This document shows, piece by piece, positions 10,268 through 19,107 of a DNA stretch of 64,000 nt. This stretch comes from Actinomyces sp. zg-332 (lineage in GTDB: Bacteria; Actinomycetota; Actinomycetes; Actinomycetales; Actinomycetaceae): the NCBI RefSeq assembly GCF_011751945.2, contig NZ_CP064951.1, positions 434,001 through 498,000 of the forward strand, written 5' to 3'. How positions within the stretch are numbered: position 1 is the first letter of the stretch; every line of letters starts with the position of its first letter. The translations under genes were made by a program, and so were the position numbers. The notes below the pieces were generated by a model. That model was not told where the DNA came from. It saw nothing but the letters and a program-made list of their open reading frames with translations, and did no database searches.

Positions 10268-10867
10268 ATGAGTAGTATTATTTCCGGTGACTTACAAGGA
10301 ATGAAACTTGAAGTACCTAAAAAAGGCACTCGTCCTACTTCTCAACGAGTTAAAGAAGCACTATTTTCCACTTTGGATCACTATGGATTATTCGATATAC
10401 AAGAGTTGCTAGAAAATCATAGAGATTTAGCTGTATTGGATTTATATTGTGGTAGTGGAGCTTTAGGGATAGAAGCTTTGAGTAGAGGCTATACAGCTGC
10501 AACCTTTGTTGATATGTCTGCTAATGCCATCAATTGTGTGAAAGAAAATGTTTCTAAACGTGCTGGTTTTAAAAAAGATATAACTTACCAGCAAAGTAGT
10601 GTCAGCACTTTCTTGAAAGAACACGCTTGTGAGGGGAAGAATCAGAAGTATTTGCTAGTATTTATTGATCCACCCTACGATTTATCAGCAGAAATTGTAT
10701 GCGATAACATAGCTAAATGTGTGAATTTACTAGCAGAAGAAAGCATTTTGATTTTAGAACAATCTTCTAGAGGGCAGGCAATAGAGCTACCGGAAGAATT
10801 AGAAGTGTTCAGCACAAAGAAGTACGGTGAAACAGTCTTATACTACATTCAGCTAGTAGTAAAGTAA
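10268..10867 (+). CDS. rsmD: 16S rRNA (guanine(966)-N(2))-methyltransferase RsmD
   Basis: This 199-residue SAM methyltransferase acts on G966 of 16S rRNA in 30S assembly. It has the N-terminal SGDLQGMKL--P and RPTSQRVKEALFSTL signatures, the SAM site LDLYCGSGALGIEALSRG, and the catalytic FIDPPYD. I take the ATG at 10268 rather than the in-frame TTG one codon earlier; GAAAGAGAGAG lies upstream. It precedes coaD, the usual pairing. Confidence 0.93.
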   Translation: MSSIISGDLQGMKLEVPKKGTRPTSQRVKEALFSTLDHYGLFDIQELLENHRDLAVLDLYCGSGALGIEALSRGYTAATFVDMSANAINCVKENVSKRAGFKKDITYQQSSVSTFLKEHACEGKNQKYLLVFIDPPYDLSAEIVCDNIAKCVNLLAEESILILEQSSRGQAIELPEELEVFSTKKYGETVLYYIQLVVK

Positions 10868-11169
10868 CTTGCAGTCACTTTACTTGGAGTTGTCTATTAA
10901 TGCTTATTTTTTGAATTTAGATTTTACATACTTAGTTTATGACTTTTGGTTTTATACTTGCCATATTTAATTACGGTTTTAGCTTATTGTTTATGAGAAT
11001 AGTTTGTGTACCTTTACTAAGTAAAAGTATTGCATCTTGACAAGTAGCTAGTGTTTGAAAATGTTTGTTAACTAAATGTGGAAGTATTGCCAATATTTTA
11101 TAGTTACAAAAGTGAATCTAATCCTTGTTTCCTCTAGATAGTATTATTTTTTCCATATAATATTAAATC
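10868..11169. other. AT-rich gap between rsmD and coaD
   Basis: No gene is seen. Right after the rsmD stop there is an 8-bp inverted repeat AGTAAAGT / ACTTTACT without a good T-run, a weak terminator at best. The length suggests that coaD has its own promoter here. Confidence 0.4.
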
Positions 11170-11661
11170 ATGGTAAAAGCATTAGTTGTGGGGTCTTTTG
11201 ATCCTTTTACTTTGGGGCATGAGCAACTTGTATCATCGGCTTTAAAAATTGCTGATGAAGTGCATATTGTTGTGGCTGAAAATGTTGCAAAGAAGTATGT
11301 TTTTCCGCTAAATACTCGCATAAAAGCTATTAAATCCTTGTACGCTGACGAAAATATAATAGTTACTAGCTATAGTGGATTAGTAGCACAATATTGTGAA
11401 GAAAATAATATAGGCATAATAGTTAAAGGAATTCGTAATAGTTTTGACTTTGAATATGAGAAAAATATGGCTATTATGAATGAGAAAATGTGTGGAGTTG
11501 AAACAATATTTGTTACAACAAAACCACATTTACAACATATTAGTTCTACTTTGGTACGTGAAATGTTAGCTTTTGAAAAAGATATAAGCGAGTTTGTGCC
11601 AAGTAAAACAGTAAAAATTTTATTGGAAGAAACGAAGAAAGACGAGAGTAATTATGAATGA
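11170..11661 (+). CDS. coaD: Pantetheine-phosphate adenylyltransferase
   Basis: This 163-residue cytosolic enzyme makes dephospho-CoA from 4'-phosphopantetheine and ATP. The nucleotidyltransferase motif GSFDPFTLGH is at residues 8-17 and the second motif ISSTLVREML near residue 136; KGIRNSFDFEYE is typical of CoaD. Start ATG at 11170. The end overlaps the next gene by 8 bases, implying coupled translation. Confidence 0.95.
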   Translation: MVKALVVGSFDPFTLGHEQLVSSALKIADEVHIVVAENVAKKYVFPLNTRIKAIKSLYADENIIVTSYSGLVAQYCEENNIGIIVKGIRNSFDFEYEKNMAIMNEKMCGVETIFVTTKPHLQHISSTLVREMLAFEKDISEFVPSKTVKILLEETKKDESNYE

Positions 11662-12256
11662 TAACTTTGAAGTAGAATATGAAGGTGATGAAGAAGTTAC
11701 TTCTATTTCTCTTGTAGCTTTGCTTGAGGATGTCATTAGTCTAGTTGATGAAGCTAGAGGTATACCTTTGTCTTCTAATGTGGTTGTAAATAAAGCTAAG
11801 ATTGTTGAATTGTTGAACTTGGCTATTCAGGCTGTTCCAGAAGATATTATTACAGCTGATCGTGTTGTAGCTGAAGCTGAATCGGTTATTGATGAGGCTA
11901 ACCAACAGAGCGAAGATATCGTTGAACAAGCTCGTATACAAGCCGAAGAAATTATTGCACAGGCACATGAACAAGCTAAAACTTTGGTATCTAGCGAACG
12001 AGTTATTCGTTTAGCTAATGATAATGCTGATAGAATTGTTGCTCGAGCTGAAGAGAATAGTCGTAATTTAGCATTGGGTGCAGATACATATTGTGATGAA
12101 CGTTTAACAGAACTTGAAGATTTACTAGAAGCAATCAGTCGTCAGATTAACGCTGGACGTGAAGCTATAGCAGCCCGTAGCGGTTTTGATCCAGTAGTTG
12201 AAAGAATTGATGGCGAACAGGTAGCTGAGGAAAATTACCCATATGATAATGAATAA
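11654..12256 (+). CDS. SepIVA-like / DivIVA-like coiled-coil protein
   Basis: This acidic 200-residue protein opens with a short helical segment (VALLEDVISLVDEARGIPLSSNVVVNK), which resembles the start of the actinobacterial DivIVA-like septation factor SepIVA. A long Ala/Glu/Gln-rich coiled coil follows (ESVIDEANQQSEDIVEQARI onward). The mycobacterial sepIVA gene likewise lies directly upstream of the DUF177 and rnc genes, so context supports the call. It probably acts at the membrane in septation or envelope growth. It overlaps coaD and the DUF177 gene at its two ends, giving a tight operon. Confidence 0.7.
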   Translation: MNDNFEVEYEGDEEVTSISLVALLEDVISLVDEARGIPLSSNVVVNKAKIVELLNLAIQAVPEDIITADRVVAEAESVIDEANQQSEDIVEQARIQAEEIIAQAHEQAKTLVSSERVIRLANDNADRIVARAEENSRNLALGADTYCDERLTELEDLLEAISRQINAGREAIAARSGFDPVVERIDGEQVAEENYPYDNE

Positions 12257-12827
12257 ACACCAAAAACTTGACGATTTAGAAATCTCTTTGGTTGACTTAC
12301 AGCGTCAGCCGGGAGCGATGGATAGTTTTACTTTCAATGTTGAAATACCTGAAGATTTGAAGGTATATGATGTTGAGGTTACCTCAAGTGAAGTTATTGA
12401 TGTTGATGTTAATCTAACATCAGTGTCAGAGGGTGTTTTAGTAGATTTACGTACGAACTTTGAAGCTATTTCTCAGTGTTACCGTTGCTTAGAAGACGTA
12501 GCCCAAAGGTATGATGTAAGTGTACAGGAACTATACTATTATCCAGGTATGCGTGAAAAAGCTATTGCTGAAGGTGACGAAACTGCAGATGAAATGTATG
12601 AAATTGAAAATGATACTGTCGATTTAGGTGCTTTATTGCGCGATAGTATTATTTTAGAGTTGCCAATGCGTATGTTATGTGATGAAGATTGTGAAGGTAT
12701 TTGCCCACATTGCGCTATTCCTTTTGCTGAGCTAGAAGAAGGACATACTCACGAAATTATTGACGATAGATGGCAAGGATTGGCTGATTTAGCCAAGAAA
12801 ATGCAGGAAAGAGATAATGGCGAATAA
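12243..12827 (+). CDS. DUF177 / YceD family protein
   Basis: This 194-residue protein has the two Cys pairs typical of the family: QCYRCLEDV near residue 78 and CDEDCEGICPHC near residue 157. In most bacteria the gene is joined to rpmF (L32) and in plants the homolog helps 23S rRNA processing; here rpmF is absent between it and rnc. Two near-adjacent ATGs (12243, 12249) could start it; both overlap the end of the SepIVA-like gene. Its end overlaps rnc by 11 bases. Confidence 0.88.
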   Translation: MIMNKHQKLDDLEISLVDLQRQPGAMDSFTFNVEIPEDLKVYDVEVTSSEVIDVDVNLTSVSEGVLVDLRTNFEAISQCYRCLEDVAQRYDVSVQELYYYPGMREKAIAEGDETADEMYEIENDTVDLGALLRDSIILELPMRMLCDEDCEGICPHCAIPFAELEEGHTHEIIDDRWQGLADLAKKMQERDNGE

Positions 12828-13548
12828 TCCTAATACTAAGAGTTTTAATAAAAAAATTGTTACCTTATTGGAAAAATGGGGAGCAAGTATTGATTCTGAA
12901 ATGCTTATTTTAGCTTTGACTCATAGGTCTTTTGCTAACGAGGTAGGGGGGATGCCTAATAATGAGCGTTTAGAATTTTTGGGGGACTCTATATTAGGTA
13001 TTATTGTAACTGAGAAGCTATACCGTGATTTTCCAGATGTTCCTGAAGGAAAGTTAGCTAATATGCGTGCTGCTACTGTTTCTCAATCAGCTTTGGCAAG
13101 TGTTGCGCGTAAAATCAATCTCGGTAAATACATTTTGCTGGGTAAAGGTGAGATTGTAACTAATGGTAATGAAAAGGACTCTATTCTTTCAGATACTGTT
13201 GAAGCTTTAATTGGTGCTACTTATTTATGCAATGGTTTAGAAATTACACGCAAAGTAGTAGAAGATTTGTTATCTGAATTACTTAGAGATGTTTTGGTTC
13301 GTAGTGAACAAACTGACTGGAAAACTACTTTACAAGAAATGGTATCTGCGAGAGTAAAATCTGCTATGCCTGTATATACTGTTGAAGGAACTGGCCCTAA
13401 CCATAATCGTACTTTTTTTGCTGAGGTAGTAGTTGATAATTTAGTTTATGGTAGTGGTCAAGGCACTTCCAAGAAAATGGCTGAGCAAAACGCAGCTAGA
13501 ATGGCGACTTTGAGTATGCAAGCTAGTGAAGAGAAGACTGATAAATAA
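12817..13548 (+). CDS. rnc: Ribonuclease III
   Basis: This 243-residue endonuclease cuts double-stranded RNA, including rRNA precursors. The RNase III signature NERLEFLGDSILG carries the catalytic acidic residues, with LTHRSFANE before it and DTVEALIGATYL after it. A C-terminal dsRNA-binding domain follows (DWKTTLQEMV to GTSKKMAEQNAARMA). Start ATG at 12817 inside the end of the DUF177 gene. Last gene of the coaD-sepIVA-DUF177-rnc run. Confidence 0.96.
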   Translation: MANNPNTKSFNKKIVTLLEKWGASIDSEMLILALTHRSFANEVGGMPNNERLEFLGDSILGIIVTEKLYRDFPDVPEGKLANMRAATVSQSALASVARKINLGKYILLGKGEIVTNGNEKDSILSDTVEALIGATYLCNGLEITRKVVEDLLSELLRDVLVRSEQTDWKTTLQEMVSARVKSAMPVYTVEGTGPNHNRTFFAEVVVDNLVYGSGQGTSKKMAEQNAARMATLSMQASEEKTDK

Positions 13549-13672
13549 GTAAGCATATACTTGCCTGTATTTTATATTTACTACTGTACTTTTAGCTTAT
13601 GTGTGATGTTAGAATTTGCATTTGCTGTTTGTACTAAGCTATAAGTTTAGAACTATTTTAGGGTAGATTTTT

Positions 13673-14218
13673 ATGAAATATATTGTACTTTTGAGAGGCG
13701 TAATGCCTACAGGTATGAATAAAATACCTAAAATGTCTTATCTTGTTGAAATACTAGAAGAAGCAGGATTTGAGGAAGTAAAAACTTATATTCAAAGTGG
13801 TAATGTTATATTGCAAACGTCCTATTCTAAGACCAAAGTGGAAAAAATAGTACATGATATAATCCGAGAAAAAATTGGTGCTGATTTAAAGATTATTGTT
13901 AAAACTAAAGAGGAAATTATCACAGCTATTAATAAAAATCCTTTTGTGAAAGATTACGAATTATCAGGAGTACATTTAATTTTTACGAATGATAACGTAG
14001 ACGACGATATCAGTGTGGATAAAATTACTAAGATTAATAGTAAAGACTACGGTGAAGAAAAGCTGCATATTGGGAGCCAATGCATATACACATTTCTTCC
14101 TAAAGAAGCAGTAAAGAGAAAGCTAGACACTGTTTATATTGAGAAACAACTTGGTATAAGTGCTACGATGAGGAAGCTTACAGTTGTACAGCGTTTAGCT
14201 GAAATGTGTGAAGACTAG
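13673..14218 (+). CDS. DUF1697 family protein
   Basis: This 181-residue protein begins KYIVLLRGVMPTGMNKIPKM and contains EEAGFEEVKTYIQSGNVIL, the hallmark of DUF1697, a widespread cytosolic family of unknown function. The C-terminal LDTVYIEKQLGISATMRKLTVVQRL also fits. It is a single gene, convergent with cydC. Confidence 0.88.
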   Translation: MKYIVLLRGVMPTGMNKIPKMSYLVEILEEAGFEEVKTYIQSGNVILQTSYSKTKVEKIVHDIIREKIGADLKIIVKTKEEIITAINKNPFVKDYELSGVHLIFTNDNVDDDISVDKITKINSKDYGEEKLHIGSQCIYTFLPKEAVKRKLDTVYIEKQLGISATMRKLTVVQRLAEMCED

Positions 14219-14419
14219 ATACTGATTTTTGAATAATTTATTTTTCTAAGTTTTTAGCGGTTAGTACTAGCATGAAGAATATTTTTATAAGCACTCGTAT
14301 ATTTACATAAGCTTTAAAACATGAGACATATAAAAGTTATCAATTATATACATCACATTAGCGGGTTTGTATACTAGTGTTTTGGTATACCAGCGTTTTG
14401 TATATTATGTTCTGTAGAT

Positions 14420-16228
14420 TTAACTTTTTTGCTCTTGTTCTAGTAGCCAAGCATACTTTTCAGAAGTTTTGCATAGTTCTTCATGAGTTCCTATATGTTT
14501 GATTTTTGTTGTATCTTTATCTTTTTCAAGCATTATTATTAGATCTGCATTTTCTAAAGGAGTAAGTCTGTGTGTTACAACTATTACACCTCTGCTGACT
14601 TTAGATTCACTAGATTTGTCACTTGTGTTTTTATAAGAAGAATAATTGCAAGTGTTGAATATATCTTTTACTAGTGAATCTGTGGTTTCAGGATCTAGAT
14701 GTTCGTTAGGTTCATCTATTAGTATGAAAGGTGTGTGAGTTGCATAACAGCGAGCTAACAGTATACGTCTGCGTTGTCCACCCGAAATGGAGCTTGCCCC
14801 TTGAGATAAGATTGTATGTATTCCGTCTGGAATTGAATCTATCCAGTTTTTCAGACCTGCGCGCTCTAAGTAAGAATAAGCTTGTTCTTCAGTAATAGTG
14901 TTATCAACAACTCTAATATTCTCGTATATACTTGCTTCGAAGATATGAGAATCTTCAGTAATTAATGTCACATAGTTAGCTAAATCGTGCCTGTTTTCGT
15001 CAGTAATTTCAACGTTGTTTAATGTGAAGTTACCACCTGTTTTACCTAGCATTCCAGCTAGAGTGTACAGCAAAGTACTTTTACCGATTCCGCTTTCGCC
15101 AATTATTCCTATCTTTGTGTTTGTATCTATCTCAAAATTTAAGTTTTCAACAATAGTTTTGCTATTCCAACCAGTTGAAACATTGTCTAACTTTAGTTTT
15201 ATCTTTTGTGAATTTTGGTCTTTTTCTAGTATAGGTACATTACTTACTTGCTCTTCTTGATCTAACAATTTCATAATTCTTACAGCACTCGTTGCACTGG
15301 TTATAAGCTGCACGCTTGCTGGTTTTAGCATTGCTGTACTTTCAAAAGAAGCTAGAGGTAATAGAGTAATTATTGCTAGACTTATGTCTTGTATACCGTG
15401 ATTTAGCACAGCTGGTATGCCTAAAATCATTGCTGAAGCAATAGCGAAAAACATTCCTGTAGTATCTACTATTGATGCTAGAGCATTCAGCTTGGCTGCT
15501 TTGTTTTGAAGAATATGAATTTTATGCTCAGTGTCCTCTAGAAGGCTGAATAATTTTTTATCCTGATTATTTATTACCAGTTCACTACCTGATTCCATAA
15601 TCATCATGGTGTTATCTACTAGGGTAGTTTGTGTTTGTTCTAGCGTAATTTGAGTTATTCTGGTTGCTTTTACTGTTAGTAGGGGAGAAATAACTCCAGA
15701 TATTAATAATCCTATTAGTAGTGCAATGCCTGCACTAGGTAGTATGCAAAAGCTTATGGCTAGTGGAACCAATGAGGACAGCAAAGCTACATATAACGGT
15801 AGTAAGCTTTTTATAACAAAGTTTCCTAATGCTTCTATATCGGTACTTGCTCTTGAAAAAAGATCTCCTCTTTTAATGTGGGCCACACAGTCAATTGGTG
15901 AAGAAGCAAGCTTTTTATAAATATTTTCACGTAAATTGTTGATACCTGACAAAGCATTATCGTGTGATAGGATACGTTCAACATATCTGAATAATGCTTT
16001 TGTAATACCAAACATACGCACAGATACCGTAGCAATTGTAAGGTTTAGTACTGGTGGCATTTTACTAGCCTTAGCTATTAGCCAAGCACTTATTGCGTTC
16101 AGAGCAATAGTTGAAGATATACTTGCAGTTCCAACTAGCACCGCTAGAGCAAATCTGAATTTTGATAACTCTAGCATTTTATAGGTTTGTTTCAATGCTT
16201 GTTTTTCTTCTCGAGTTATTAAAATCAT
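14420..16228 (-). CDS. cydC: Heterodimeric thiol ABC exporter, subunit CydC
   Basis: This 602-residue half-transporter has an N-terminal six-helix membrane domain and a C-terminal ATPase with Walker A GESGIGKST, signature SGGQRRR and Walker B FILIDEP. With CydD it exports glutathione or cysteine in other bacteria and is needed to assemble cytochrome bd. It begins in the stop of cydD (1-base overlap) and is the last gene of the cyd set. No strong terminator follows; three imperfect copies of a ~16-base unit (TTTGTATACTAGTGTT type) lie at about 14365-14410. Confidence 0.9.
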   Translation of the reverse strand: MILITREEKQALKQTYKMLELSKFRFALAVLVGTASISSTIALNAISAWLIAKASKMPPVLNLTIATVSVRMFGITKALFRYVERILSHDNALSGINNLRENIYKKLASSPIDCVAHIKRGDLFSRASTDIEALGNFVIKSLLPLYVALLSSLVPLAISFCILPSAGIALLIGLLISGVISPLLTVKATRITQITLEQTQTTLVDNTMMIMESGSELVINNQDKKLFSLLEDTEHKIHILQNKAAKLNALASIVDTTGMFFAIASAMILGIPAVLNHGIQDISLAIITLLPLASFESTAMLKPASVQLITSATSAVRIMKLLDQEEQVSNVPILEKDQNSQKIKLKLDNVSTGWNSKTIVENLNFEIDTNTKIGIIGESGIGKSTLLYTLAGMLGKTGGNFTLNNVEITDENRHDLANYVTLITEDSHIFEASIYENIRVVDNTITEEQAYSYLERAGLKNWIDSIPDGIHTILSQGASSISGGQRRRILLARCYATHTPFILIDEPNEHLDPETTDSLVKDIFNTCNYSSYKNTSDKSSESKVSRGVIVVTHRLTPLENADLIIMLEKDKDTTKIKHIGTHEELCKTSEKYAWLLEQEQKS

Positions 16229-17883
16229 TACTTTGCCTTTGCTACTACAGTTATATTGTTGTCAGCTATATTTATCAGAGATTGTTTATGAGCTATTAAT
16301 ATGATTGTTTTTTCTTGTTTCTTTAGCTCTTTTATCGTCTCAATAATGTACTGCTCGTTCTGCGCGTCTAAGTGGGCTGTAGGTTCATCTAATATAATTA
16401 TTTGCTTGTTATCCAGTAAAGCTTTTGTTAGAGCTATTTTTTGACGTTGCCCCAAGGAAAGACCAACTCCATTAGTACCGATTTTTGTATCCCATTTATC
16501 TTCTAGGGTTCTTACTACTTCTATTAGCCCTGTTTTTTCAGCGATTTCTTCTATTTTTTCAAGTGAATAGTTATTAGTGAAAGACTGAATATTTTCTAAT
16601 ATGCTACCTTGGAAGATTATTGGATTTTGAGATACCCATGTTATTTGCTGATGTAGGCTTGTTTTTTCTACATCTTTTAAGTCCAGTGTTTCTTTTGTGT
16701 TTGTATCTTCTAATAGAATTTTTCCTTCATCAGGTTGAATTAGTTTTAGTATTGCTAAAGTTGTTGTTGTTTTACCAGCTCCGTTTTCGCCTGTTATAGC
16801 TGTAATTTCTTTTGCTTTGATAGTTGCTGTTAGGTTGTTAGGGGTTTTAATATTCCTAGAATATATTGATAAGTTTTCAATTTTTATGTCTGTGTTGTAC
16901 ATGTTTAGGCAGTCAGTTGGACCATTTTCTGGAGTTTCTTCTTCTAGGAATTCCAAAGTTTTAGTTGCTGCAGCAACACCATCAGCTGAGGCATGGAACT
17001 TCACACCTACTTGTCGTATAGGAGCAAATACTTCTGGGGCTAACATAATTATTATTAAGCCAATTTCTAAATCTAGATATCCGTATACTAGTCGCATACC
17101 AACGTTTACTGCTACTAATGCTACGCATATAGTTGTTAGAAGTTCCAGGACAGCTCCTGATAGGAAAGCAACTTTTAGAGTGTCCATAGTTGTTTTCTTG
17201 TATTGTTTGCCTAAGTAATGAATCCTGTAAATTGGGCTTTTTTCTCTGTTTAAAGTTTTTAGAGTTGTTAGCCCACTAATTAAATCGAGTAGTTGTGATG
17301 TGAGTTTTTGTAAAGTTTGTAGCTTAGAATTTGCATAGTTTTGAGTCATAACTCCAATTAGCCACATAAATATTGGTATTAGTGGAAGAGTAAGTCCTAT
17401 AGTTATTGCTGACCAAATATCGTATGTTGCAACTATGAGCAGGGCTACAGGTGTAACTGTAGCTGATAAAAATAGTTGTGGTAAGTATTCTGTATAGTAT
17501 GGTACTAAATTATTTAAACCTTGAGTTGCAAGGGTAGTTAGTTCAGCAGTATTTTGTTTTTGCCATCTAGGTCCTTGAGTCAAAGCTTGTTTTAGGAGTT
17601 TTTCACGTAGTACCGTTATTGTTTGAGTTGCACTTTTATGAGCTATTGACTCATTGATATAAGTTATTATTAGCCTCAAAATAAAGACTGCTACTAACAT
17701 AAAAATCAGATTAGTAGCCAATGAAAATTTGTCATGGTTGATTATTGGCGAAATTATCTTAGAGATTAATATACTTTGGGAAATTATTAATAATGCTGTT
17801 ATAAAACCAGTGATTCCTGTTAAAAGTACGTATTTTTTAGTGGAACTCGAATGCTTCATCAAACGTGGATCAAATGGTCGCAC
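16228..17883 (-). CDS. cydD: Heterodimeric thiol ABC exporter, subunit CydD
   Basis: This 551-residue partner of CydC starts MRPFDPRLM, as CydD proteins often do (a short run before the first helix). It has a membrane domain followed by an ATPase with Walker A GENGAGKTT, signature LSLGQRQK and Walker B IIILDEP. The order cydA-cydB-cydD-cydC is the standard actinobacterial one. Start ATG at 17883, about 90 bases after cydB with a hairpin between. Confidence 0.9.
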   Translation of the reverse strand: MRPFDPRLMKHSSSTKKYVLLTGITGFITALLIISQSILISKIISPIINHDKFSLATNLIFMLVAVFILRLIITYINESIAHKSATQTITVLREKLLKQALTQGPRWQKQNTAELTTLATQGLNNLVPYYTEYLPQLFLSATVTPVALLIVATYDIWSAITIGLTLPLIPIFMWLIGVMTQNYANSKLQTLQKLTSQLLDLISGLTTLKTLNREKSPIYRIHYLGKQYKKTTMDTLKVAFLSGAVLELLTTICVALVAVNVGMRLVYGYLDLEIGLIIIMLAPEVFAPIRQVGVKFHASADGVAAATKTLEFLEEETPENGPTDCLNMYNTDIKIENLSIYSRNIKTPNNLTATIKAKEITAITGENGAGKTTTTLAILKLIQPDEGKILLEDTNTKETLDLKDVEKTSLHQQITWVSQNPIIFQGSILENIQSFTNNYSLEKIEEIAEKTGLIEVVRTLEDKWDTKIGTNGVGLSLGQRQKIALTKALLDNKQIIILDEPTAHLDAQNEQYIIETIKELKKQEKTIILIAHKQSLINIADNNITVVAKAK

Positions 17884-17938
17884 TTACTTTTCCTTCAAAT
17901 AATGGTGTTTGCTTGTCTAATGTGTAAATTATATAAAA

Positions 17939-17969
17939 ATGGGCGCCACAGTTGTTATGCGACGCCCAT
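17939..17969 (-). terminator. Intrinsic terminator between cydB and cydD
   Basis: On the minus strand ATGGGCGTCGCA pairs with TGTGGCGCCCAT (12 bp with wobble pairs) around a seven-base loop, then TTTTTATAT. It lies six bases past the cydB stop, so cydDC is either read through at a lower level or has its own promoter in the short gap. Confidence 0.85.
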
Positions 17970-17974
17970 AATTA

Positions 17975-19096
17975 TTAGTTACTTAGGAAATTAGCTCCAA
18001 GGCGGATACGCTTAGGATCTAAACCTGCAATCTTTGGAATATCTTTTTCACTAACTCTTGCTCTGAATACCCAGTATGACCATATTGTATAAGCTAAGAC
18101 AACTGGAACTAGAGTTACTGCAACAATTGTCATAACTGTTAGAGTTCCATGTGTTGAAGATGCTTGAGCTATAGTCAATGAGTATGCAGGGTCAATTGAT
18201 GACTTCATTACTGAAGGAGCCATGGCTGAGAATATGAAAGCTACAGCGCTGGCGATAGCTAAGAAGTTTACTGCAAATGCAAATTTATAGTTCTTCTTTA
18301 GCGTTAGTGCTGTTGAAGATATTAGGCTTAATGCTGCAACCGCTAGAGGAACTAGCGATAAGATTGATGAAGAGTAAGCAAACTGTGCCCACAAAGCCCA
18401 AACTGCTGTTAGCAATGTTGCTACTATTGAAAGCGGTAGGGCAAGCTTTTCACTCTTTTGCCTTAATTCACCTGTTGTACGCAAAGTTAGGAATAATGAT
18501 CCATGTGCTAGGAATATGCAAGCTAGTATTACTCCGCCTAGCAAAGTAAACGGTGATAGCAATGAGAAGAAACCACCTGTTATAGCATGCACGTGTGTTG
18601 ACAATACTTCAGGTGTTACTTCAGATGGTGATATTACTTCAAGAGTTTGTGGGTTGATTACTTCTATCTTCATACCTTGTACTAAGTTAGCAAATGCTAC
18701 ACCAAATAGTATTGGTGGTAACCAAGCTACAACAAAGTGAATTGTATCCCAGACTCCACGCCATTTTGGAGAATTAATCTTAGCTCTCCATTCGATAGCA
18801 CATATACGCAAAATTAGCGCAAGAAGTATTAGGAATAGTGCTAGGTACATTCCTGAGAACATCGTGGCATACCATTCTGGGAAAGCTGCAAATGTTGCAC
18901 CACCAGCAGTTAGTAACCAAACTTCGTTTCCGTCCCAAAATGGAGCAATTGTTTTTATCAAAGCTGCACGTTCGCGGTCACTTTTACCTAGAATACGTAG
19001 AAGCATACCAACGCCTATGTCAAAGCCTTCTAATGCTAGGTATCCTGTCCACAATACTGCAATTAGGATGAACCATAAAATACTTAACCAGTCCAT
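17975..19096 (-). CDS. cydB: Cytochrome bd ubiquinol/menaquinol oxidase subunit II
   Basis: This 373-residue integral membrane subunit begins MDWLSILWFILIAVLWTGY then LALEGFDIGVGML, the CydB signature, with NEVWLLTAGGATFAAFP after it. It has about eight to nine membrane segments and partners CydA in the quinol oxidase. ATG at 19096 follows a strong AGGAGG. It is 11 bases downstream of cydA. Confidence 0.95.
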   Translation of the reverse strand: MDWLSILWFILIAVLWTGYLALEGFDIGVGMLLRILGKSDRERAALIKTIAPFWDGNEVWLLTAGGATFAAFPEWYATMFSGMYLALFLILLALILRICAIEWRAKINSPKWRGVWDTIHFVVAWLPPILFGVAFANLVQGMKIEVINPQTLEVISPSEVTPEVLSTHVHAITGGFFSLLSPFTLLGGVILACIFLAHGSLFLTLRTTGELRQKSEKLALPLSIVATLLTAVWALWAQFAYSSSILSLVPLAVAALSLISSTALTLKKNYKFAFAVNFLAIASAVAFIFSAMAPSVMKSSIDPAYSLTIAQASSTHGTLTVMTIVAVTLVPVVLAYTIWSYWVFRARVSEKDIPKIAGLDPKRIRLGANFLSN

Positions 19097-19107
19097 TGAT
19101 TCGCCTC

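Noticed and set aside
14365-14410. Tandem 16-base repeats after cydC as a CRISPR-like array
   Set aside because: There are only three imperfect copies with no spacers, so they are not an array. No CRISPR array was seen anywhere in the window.
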